Shown: positions 56,379 through 64,000 of the stretch, piece by piece
Numbering within the stretch: the stretch's first letter is position 1
Layout of the letters: each line of letters starts with the position of its first letter
Source: Cyclaneusma minus
Taxonomy: Eukaryota; Ascomycota; Leotiomycetes; Marthamycetales; Marthamycetaceae
DNA length: 64,000 nucleotides
Direction: 5' to 3'
NCBI GenBank assembly: GCA_037179335.1
Contig: JAKZHN010000051.1
Span: 62,001-126,000, forward strand
Made by a program: the position numbers and the translations under genes
Notes under the pieces: generated by a model
What the model was told of the DNA's origin: nothing
The model's database searches: none
What the model saw: the letters and a program-made list of their open reading frames with translations, nothing else

Positions 56379-57595
56379 TCACGACGAGTCGTCCGCCTGA
56401 TAGACCCAGAACCCGCCGAACTCCCAAAAGGCCGTATCGAAGGCCGTATTATTATCCGCCACATAATTCTCACAAGTCCCCGGACACCCATCCTCCTTAC
56501 TATAAACACTCGTCGCACCCGCCCAACTCCCACAAAGCGTAATATCCACAATAATGCTCAAGTTCTTAAAATGGCTTCCAATATCGCAGTCCGTTGATGG
56601 GAAATCCGCAAGCGCTTCGCCCCAAGTGCTAGGATCGGGGTTCTTGTTGGTAATGTCGGAAGGAATGGAACCACGGAGGAATTGCCAGATGCGGATACCG
56701 GCAGAGCGGAGCTCCATGGCCATGATGCCGCCGCCGGCGGAGTTGAAGCCGGCGCCGTAGGTGTCGGTGGAGCCTTGCACGCCGCAGCCGTCGTTGTCGT
56801 TCGTGCCGTTGTAGCAGTTGGTTTCGAGGACTTTGCCGGTTTCTTTGCGCTTGACGTCCATTTTGCAGTCGTTGGTGGTGTGGAGAGTCATTTGGTTTCC
56901 GCTTGTTGCTTTGTTAACCTAGATTTTCGGATTTATTAGTTTCACGTATTCAGAGACTAGAATGGTGGCTTCGACGAGAGGTTTTGAGCAAGGGTTTAAT
57001 AACTTACAGCTTCCATGACATCGATTTCACCGTCGATGGGCCAGTTGTCGGCGTTGGAGAGCCAGAGGGCAGGCCATGTTGCGCAGCCGTAGGGGGTGTG
57101 CATGACGTCGAAAATAAATAGACCGTCGTCGTAGGTGTTGCTGGAGGTGATCCGCACAGAATACCGGCCCGTGGAAGCATCAGTAGTAGTGGTATCTACC
57201 TTCAAGACAGCACTGTCTGAGGAAGCATATGTGAGGTTGAGTTGACCAGTAGCCCAGTCCTGGTCAACATAGTGTACGAAACCGTCGGTGGGATCATATC
57301 CGGTAAAGTATTCGAAATTGTCGAAAAAGTCGGTTCCAGAGTAGGTGTCTTTCAGCGTGTAGTTGAGCTGGCTGTAGTCGGGATAGCGGTTGTTTTTCAC
57401 TTCTTCCACGGATACGACGACGATGATTATGATGATGGCGATGATGCTGCCAATGGCTATCACCCATTTCTTCCAGCTCCATTCCCGGACGTCCCACCAT
57501 TTCGGAGCTAGGGTGCCGTCTGCGTCGACCTTGTAGGCTGGAGGCGCCCCGTTGATCTGCTCCGAGTATTGCTGTTTATTATTGCTGCCAAACAT
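56379..57595 (-). CDS. membrane-anchored GH16 beta-glucanase/transglycosylase
   Basis: Exons 57595-57008 and 56918-56379 (89-bp intron) give 375 residues. A cytoplasmic N-terminus of about 43 residues is followed by one membrane helix (about 44-63, WVIAIGSIIAIIIIIVVVSV), making a type II protein with the enzyme outside. The catalytic motif is GEIDVMEA with nucleophile Glu190, Asp192 and acid/base Glu195. The family core is also visible in FFDNFEYFTGYDPTDGFVHY, CATWPALWLSNADNWPIDGE and MTLHTTNDC. Cys-rich C-terminal loops (NCYNGTNDNDGCGVQ, then EDGCPGTC) occur in fungal endo-1,3(4)-beta-glucanase members. It likely remodels cell-wall glucan. Several NxT/S sites fit secretion. Confidence 0.92.
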
Positions 57596-59245
57596 GATGG
57601 CGGTGTTGTGAGTCGATTGGAAGTTGCGGTATTATGCGGAGGATGGAAGCTTGAATGTGAGTGATTGGAGTGGATCAAGCAGGCCGGTTTGAGATATTCG
57701 CCGATAACTGACGCTCCCAAGCGGAATTTGTTATTGTGAACGAAGGTGGGGTGATCTCGGGGCAGTGGAGTGGTGTGATGAGATCCGTAGGGATGAATCG
57801 ACTTGAGTTCGTGTAGATGCGACCCGGGACGTCTCGAGGGGCTGGATTGCTCGAGGCAAACTGGGATGACTCGAAATGCGAGCAGGCCAGAGTCGTTTGA
57901 TGGAAAAAGAAAGTGTTTGTGGAAGGAAGACGAGAGAGAAGAAGGAGGGAGCTGGAGAAATAAGGTTAAAAGTACCTAGCTTGGAGCTTGGATACGAGCA
58001 GAGCGGAATACCTAATAAACAAGCGTTTTTTTGCAAAGCCAATTCGCTGTGATTGGCCGAGGGATGCTTGCTTGTCTGCATGTAGCCCTGTTCTTGACCC
58101 AGCTGGGGATCGTGTCGTGCTCGCACGCGACAGCAGCTGGTGGTTGACGTGTTGAAATTTGAATCAGGCTGGGGAAGATCAAACTGACGTCGACAATACG
58201 CGTCCGACCACGAATATGTGGAGAGGGGCCGTCTCGCGATAACCCAATTGAACCTCCTGCCTGATAACCCAGCTAAAGTGCATCAATTATCCCCAAGCTC
58301 CACAGGCCGGCCTCGATTCACCCTCATCTTTCCAAAACTCCTCAGCTCAAGAAACGTCAAGCATCAAGCATGCTGAAAGATCTCCGAAGTTCGCGTCCAG
58401 CCCCGCCAGCGTGTCAATCGGCCTTTGCCCCAGCCGCCAATCCCAGCTCCACGGATCAAGCTTTTCAACCACACACGCCCCTTTCTAAACTTAGATCATC
58501 CGCATCACCAAACCCGCGTACACCCATGCCGATATCAACCCACTCTCTCGGGAACATGCGACTTCACTGCCACCATTTTCATGACTGCCGGCAGTTGACG
58601 TTTCACGGTTGCCATGGCACAGACGGGGAGCTGATCATAACTGCTCAAACAAGTTGTAGACTCACAGCACCAGACCACCTGTCACAAACGCTGCTTATTA
58701 GGGTGAAGCTACAACTCTAAAATATCAAAATATGCATTTATAGCTTCATTTTCCAAGTTATAAGAAAAAGACCAACAGATTCGTAATCTCCGTAAAATTT
58801 GCAATCGATTGATATATAGCACGTCATTCTTGTCGACGTGCAACAAAACGCCTTTTTTATTTTATAAACTTGCTAGTCTCTTAAATAATAGGCATAGCGC
58901 CATAGCACTTTTGCAAATACCGGTAGCGAGTAAGCGAACCGGTGGTGGAAAGTTGGTGATGGCGGGAGTCTTTGGAAATGGGTGAGCGCCTTGGACTTGA
59001 CAGAAGTGCCACAGAGTTTACAAAAGAGCCAGAAGATGACAAGAGACTTGCTTGGACTTGAAATTAGAAATTGGTATTATACGCTATGTCCATAGACGAT
59101 AGACGCAGAAGCATCGCTCATACCCATGCATCGCCCATTGCTCATATCATAATCATGAAACATAAACGCACAACCACCATCCATCCCATCCCACATGCTT
59201 AGCCAAACTCCAAAGAAACCTCCTCACTTCCACCCCGCTTACCCC
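57596..59245. other. intergenic between GH16 and SYG1
   Basis: 1.65 kb. It includes the GH16 promoter, AT-rich DNA at 58730-58900 and one inverted copy of the GTTTTGTTGCAC motif at 58838-58849. A 116-codon ORF from 58370 has no support. Confidence 0.45.
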
Positions 59246-62200
59246 CTATTCGAACTCCTGACTCCCCCTCCCCACCAGATCCCTGACATCCATCATCACC
59301 TCCGCCTCCTGCCTCTCCTCCTCACTATCATCCTCATCATCGTCATCCGAATTCACCACCCCCCTCCTATCATAAACTCCACTCCCACCACCACTCCCCT
59401 CCACACCCTCCACCTTTCTCTTCTTCTCAAAATCCTGCACGTGCGCCGTCGCCATAATATCTTTCCACGTCCCGACCCGAACCACTCCCCTTCTTCTCAG
59501 CGAGCCCGCCTCCACATCCACGTCCGCGCCCGTACTACCGTGGCGTGGCGAGTGGCTGTACTGCGCCGTCAAGCCCGCAGCACCAGGAGTAGTGGCCCCA
59601 GCGCCGCCGCCGCCAACTGCTGCATCGCTATCTGGATCAGCAGTGCGCACGCGCGTTGGCTCATGAGCAGCCTGTGTAGCCGTCTGGCCCGATTCCGCGC
59701 CGCTCTCGCCACTCGCAGCGACTGTGTCGCTGGAGCCAGTGTCGAGCTCGTAAGGCAGCGGCACATCGCGCGAGGCTTTGAAGCTTTGCACGTTCGCGCA
59801 GTGTTCGTTCTCGACGCGGAACAGCGTCCACATGCCACGTCGGGACACTTCACTGAAGCCTACCAGGAACGCACAAATACTGCTATGCTGCACATCGGCT
59901 ATATAAATAGCGTAGAAAATCCAATTGAAGCGGAGGATTGGATCGAGAACCATGGCGACGTAGTAAATCCACGTTTTCTTGTAGCCGCGAACGTTCCGCA
60001 AAAAGGGCTTTTTGGCGGAGTACTGGCCGAGTGACCAATCCATCAAAATGTCCCAGACCGAGCAATAAGCGGCGTTGACGAAGGCGAAGGTGATGAAGAG
60101 TGCGAGGTTGGATGTCGTCTGATCGATACGGTAAATGGAGAGGGTCGTGTAGTACAGGATTGTCATGCAGTATTTGCCGCAATTGACAAGATGAGGGAAG
60201 ACGTTGCGTGTGTCGTAGTAGCGGCGGAGACATTGGAAAGCGCGCCAGATGCCGGGAATGCAGGTGAAGAAACCAAGGAGACGTGAGTGAGTGGAGTTGC
60301 ATTGCGTGGGGTTTTGCCAGGAGAAGCGGTAGAGGCAGAAGAACATCTCGAGGTTTCCGGTCGCATATGTTAGGGAACACCACATGTCGCCGAGGAAAAA
60401 GTCACGGAACTCCACGGGGTATAGACCGGCCAGCAGTAATCGCCACTGTGAACATCGTGAGCTATATCCTTCCACTCATGCTGGGAATTTCCATGAAACT
60501 TACATGAGAATAAATCAACCATCTTCGACTCCTGTAGTATAGAATCGGCGCGGGAAAGAATATGACGACCAAGGTGGCGACAATCAATATTACAGGGTAG
60601 TATATAAACAACGCTGGATCGCCGTATCTCGTGAAATTGAGCCACACAAAAAGCCCAAACACCATGAAGAGAAAGGAGGGGAATTCCGCAAGTTCACGCC
60701 AGTCCAGATTATGCCGCGGATCGAATTCGAAGATGAATCCGTAATTGATCTTATTGCGTGTCCATATGCTAGCATCGAAGCAGAAGAGGAAGAAGAGATA
60801 AAGAATGAGGAAGTAGCCGCCATAGATTTGGAGCAGGTAGCTGGTCTGCGTCTGGATGGTGGGGTCCGCGTGGTTCAAGAGCCCTGATGCGTAGATCAGG
60901 CCTTGGATGGAGAAAACTCCGCCAATACCCAGGCAGAGTCCGCTGTGGAAGAAATTGAACGAATAGTCCGCAGGTCGACCAGATGAGCTTCGAAGCTTGC
61001 CGATTGCAACTTTGTGGTTGCCGCGTTCAAAGTACCTAGCGTACAAGTCCTCAACAGCGTGAATGTGGCTGTCAAGGAGGTCGCTTTTGACAAACCAGGC
61101 TTTGTCGACCTTTTCGCTCATGTATCGAAGCGGTGGATGAGCGTCGACTGTTTTGTCGTACTTCTTGTTGATCTTCCGAAAGGCTGTCCGGTTAAGCAAG
61201 GCGTAAGACTTGAGCAGTTCAAGACCACGATAGAATTCCTGTAGGGCGAGTTTGAGCTTCCTTTTGGCAGATCGGTATGGCACAGTACGTTCTGGACGGC
61301 GGACGTAATCCCTAGCGCGTTCCCCTTCAAACAACCCTCCGCAGGTATCTTGTCCAGAACCCATCTTCTGCAGAGCCTTGGAATTGGATCCAGGACGCGG
61401 ACCTACAGCGCGAGCTTTGATGTCCTCGTAGATTTTCTCAGCCGGTGTCCTCCAGGAAGTAGGCCGCTCGGCAAGCTCGTCCGGTCCCCCTTTACCACTT
61501 TGCTTGCGTTCCTTCCTAATTTTCCCAACAGCCTGTCTTTCATGAACACCATTCTCCGAAGCAACTCTTCGTATCTCAGCAAGCTCTTCCATCCGCTGGT
61601 CTCGCATGACATGCAACTGTTCACGAAGCGCATTCAGCCTGTCACCAGCCTGGTCCTCCTTGAACTTGTAGAAGCTCTCGACCTTTTCCAATTCTTTGTC
61701 CATCCAGGAGAAGAATTCCTTCTTAGCAGTTTCCACTTGGTCCATTCCTGTCACGTTCATACTGGCATTTAGAGCATCCTTATGAGAGAACAGTCTTCGT
61801 ATGAGGGGCCTCCCATCAACCTCGGGTGGCGTCGAGTGTTGACGACTCAATCGCGCACCGGGCATAGGAGAGCCTCTTGTCAATAGGGGTGACTCCGGTA
61901 CGAAATCGGCAGGGGCGGAACTGTGCCGTGCGACGGGCTCACTGTGAGACCCGGATTGGTCACCGGCAGCATGTCGAGCAGCCTCTTGACGGCGAGCAAA
62001 CTTGGCTGAAGGAGACGTATCGAGCGGGGGTATGAGAGCCGGGTCTGGCAGATAGAATGACTCAGCATCGAAAGCCGAACGGGCTGGCGGAGTAGGGACA
62101 AAACTGCCGTACAGAGCACCTTTGTTGGCCTCGGCATCCCGCTGCTTTGGTACGTGTAGCGGCGGTGTCGTCTCGACCGGCGCGTGCTTCCGGGCAGCCT

Positions 62201-62612
62201 CCTCATCGGTGTCGGTCGATGAGCCAGTCTCCGCAGTGGAATAATGGGCATTATCGATCGGCGCTGGCGAATCGCGAAGGGCCTCGCTGGCCTCGCCGTC
62301 GTCCTTTTGATTTTTTCGCGAACGGCGTGAGGGAGCATTACTCGGCGTGCGGGCAACTGGATCGGTGGTTCCATATTGGCCTGGTGTCCTCGGTGTCCTC
62401 TGGCCCCTGAGAAAGGGTGTGCGGGGAGTGTTATTTGCTCTGGAGATGGCTCGGGCAACCTTCTTGATCTGCTTCTTTCCCTGCTTGTAGTTGAGATATT
62501 TGACGCTCCATTCTGCGAAAGCACACTGGTTAGCAGAGCTTTTAGGTAGTAGACGGCAAAGGATTCAGGTACCTGGAACGGCATCTCGCTCCAGCTCTTT
62601 GGCAAACTTCAT
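59246..62612 (-). CDS. SYG1: Syg1/XPR1-type SPX-EXS membrane protein
   Basis: Exons 62612-62573, 62512-60504 and 60445-59246 give 1082 residues. The SPX domain opens MKFAKELERDAVPEWSVKYL and is split by a long disordered insert. It continues with the helix KKEFFSWMDKELEKVESFYK and ends with KLALQEFYRGLELLKSYALL and RTAFRKINKKYDK, whose Lys-rich cluster binds inositol pyrophosphates in the family. Several membrane helices follow, and the EXS domain includes FFLGDMWCSLTYATGNLEMF and RFSWQNPTQCNS plus RYYDTRNVFPHLVNCGKY. XPR1 relatives export phosphate, and yeast Syg1 acts in phosphate signalling, so a phosphate role is inferred. The cytosolic tail of about 180 residues is low-complexity, with an Asp/Glu run (NSDDDDEDDSEEERQ). 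Confidence 0.95.
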
Positions 62613-64000
62613 CTTTGCGTAGGAATCAAGGCTGTCACTGCATCGTAGTGGTTATTCGCGGGGTGAAGTGATCAACAAAGCAGCAGCTCGAAGTTCTTAA
62701 GAGCTTCTCTTCAACTTGGCACAGAGCAAGTGGGGGGCCCGATGATAGCGGATGAATAGATAGAAGTGAGACGTCGCAGAGGTCACGGATTCTAGGTCAA
62801 GGCATTTTCAGGATCACAAGGATTTGATATATTTTCGTCTGGTCTCGCAACGCCAGTGACGCCAAGTAACTTTGGGGCGACTTGGCAGAAAATTGGGCGG
62901 TGACCGCACGTGCTTTAGCTCCAAAGGTGGGGAATTCGTTGTCCCACCTCGGCCCTATCATCCGGCCGCAGCCAGGATGTCTCGCCCACCTCTCTTTCCA
63001 CAAAGGCAACTCTATCCCAACACCTGTCCAACCTTCCGCCTGCCACGCGAACCGATCTCTGGGGATGACGATACACTTTTACCCAAATGCAATTAATCCA
63101 CCATGTACATGTATCAGTGACATTCCCGTCACCAAGTCGATTATTTTGTAGTCATTGGCGAACTTAACCTCAGCCTCCCCGAGCCCGAGCGCGGCGGACC
63201 TGAAGATCCTACCCTTCCAACCACTCAGCGTCGTCGAATGACAAAATACTTAACATGGAAGCTGCCACAACTCCTTTGCGCGGCCGGTGAACGCCACGCC
63301 TAAACACCACCGGCAAATCGCCGTGGCTTGACGAGCTTTCCCACTAATGCATTTCCAACATCTACCGCACCTTCTTTCTGCCGGTGACTTTCTCACATAC
63401 GAGTACGGCTCTCTCAGAACTCGAATCAAAGATTCTGAGATCGGGACTTCCCTCCCAGACTGGAGTTCTCCTTTCCTTTCCGACCTCCAGTCCTTGTACT
63501 GACAACAGCTTGGCACCCTACATTTGCATCAATGACGGTGCATCGCCATCATAGCACGCGACCAAGACACTCTTCACAAACTCATCTGGACCCCTTAATC
63601 CCTAGTCCACGACCTGGAGCATTTTTCCCCTTTTTCCACTCTCCCAAACTTCTCCTTTCCCTTTCCGCTTCCGGCCTGACGACAGCTTGACCTCTTTCCG
63701 CTTCGTGCATCGCCAGCATAGCACACGACCTAGACGCCCCTGTGCCAACCTGTCAGGACGGACGTGGACCCCAGCGACCCTTATTCTTTCTCAGGGCTCA
63801 GATCTGAGATCGCATTCGGAGCATCATCCCCAGAGTTCAACGACTTTCTTTTTTTCGGCCTTCCATTATTCCTGACAACAGCTACGGCTCCATAGCACGC
63901 GACCTCAACCCTCTTCCCATGAAAATCAGCCAACCTCAATTTCAAAACCCAATCGTCCCTTTACCCTTATCCAGTCATACCTCAATTTTGAGATCGGAGA
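62613..64000. other. SYG1 upstream region and repeat-containing intergenic DNA
   Basis: No gene recognised. Three diverged direct repeats lie at about 63460-63940 (separate entry). Confidence 0.5.
63460..63940. repeat. three diverged tandem repeats, about 190-bp period
   Basis: Each copy has a CT-rich start (CTTCTCCTTTCCCTTTCCG or similar), then TGACAACAGCT, then GCATCGCCATCATAGCACGC-GACC. The landmarks TGACAACAGCT / TGACGACAGCT / TGACAACAGCT lie near 63500, 63676 and 63873, and the CATAGCAC-CGACC landmarks near 63550, 63717 and 63891. Confidence 0.75.

Noticed and set aside
58370..58720. 116-codon ORF
   Set aside because: Composition is low-complexity and no motif is visible; probably chance in C-rich DNA.
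59195..60034. 279-codon + strand ORF opposite SYG1
   Set aside because: Antisense shadow of the SYG1 C-terminal exon, which has clear EXS motifs.
1..64000. Secondary-metabolite cluster, intact transposon, telomere repeat or CRISPR array
   Set aside because: No PKS, NRPS, terpene synthase, transposase, reverse transcriptase, TTAGGG array or spacer-repeat pattern was seen.

Overview
The window is nuclear DNA of a filamentous ascomycete (Pezizomycotina, probably Dothideomycetes-like; the class is inference). The reasons are fungal calmodulin, SRP54, Ubc7, Tim22, a Syg1-type SPX-EXS protein and fungal-only families (DUF4048- and DUF4748-like), short GT-AG introns, an almost perfect TACTAAC branch point, and nuclear tRNAs, one with an intron. 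All gene models below were built by eye: splice sites were chosen so that the reading frame and family conservation continue across them.

Layout. 0-7 kb: 3' part of calmodulin (+), a four-exon cytochrome oxidase subunit 7 gene (-) divergent from a large mitochondrial PPR-like gene (+), and a secreted nucleoside hydrolase (-). 7-13 kb is an accessory block: a zinc-knuckle repeat gene with a frameshift, a divergent RING protein, a small orphan gene, an AT-rich minisatellite and an orphan ORF broken by one in-frame TGA. 13.5-25.5 kb: TIM22 (-), a six-exon ATP-dependent DNA ligase (-), a DUF4048-like protein (+), a CHERP-like CID/RS protein (+) and a frameshifted carboxylesterase (+). 25.5-31.2 kb is nearly gene-free. 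31-51.3 kb is dense housekeeping sequence: an ACT-domain (CASTOR-like) protein, an Ssu1-type anion/sulfite transporter, tRNA-Gly, a DUF4748-like micro-exon gene, a beta-propeller plus inositol 5-phosphatase protein, a GFA-family protein, tRNA-Lys, SRP54, a DUF167 protein, a mitochondrial membrane protein, a Ca3427-like binding protein and Ubc7. 51.3-56.3 kb is a second accessory island: a 0.4 kb segmental duplication, a Ulp1-like cysteine peptidase gene and an array of a motif that also occurs elsewhere nearby in both orientations. 56.4-62.6 kb: a membrane-anchored GH16 glucanase (-) and SYG1 (-). The last 1.4 kb is non-coding with diverged tandem repeats.

The genes are mostly independent housekeeping functions rather than one pathway. 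The clearest functional pairing is COX7 and the PPR-like gene, which share a 292-bp divergent promoter. The most unusual global signal is repeated abrupt switching from C-rich to G-rich on the + strand (for example 34 C/2 G to 2 C/33 G per 60 bases), cutting through genes on both strands. No gene cluster for secondary metabolism and no intact transposon was recognised.
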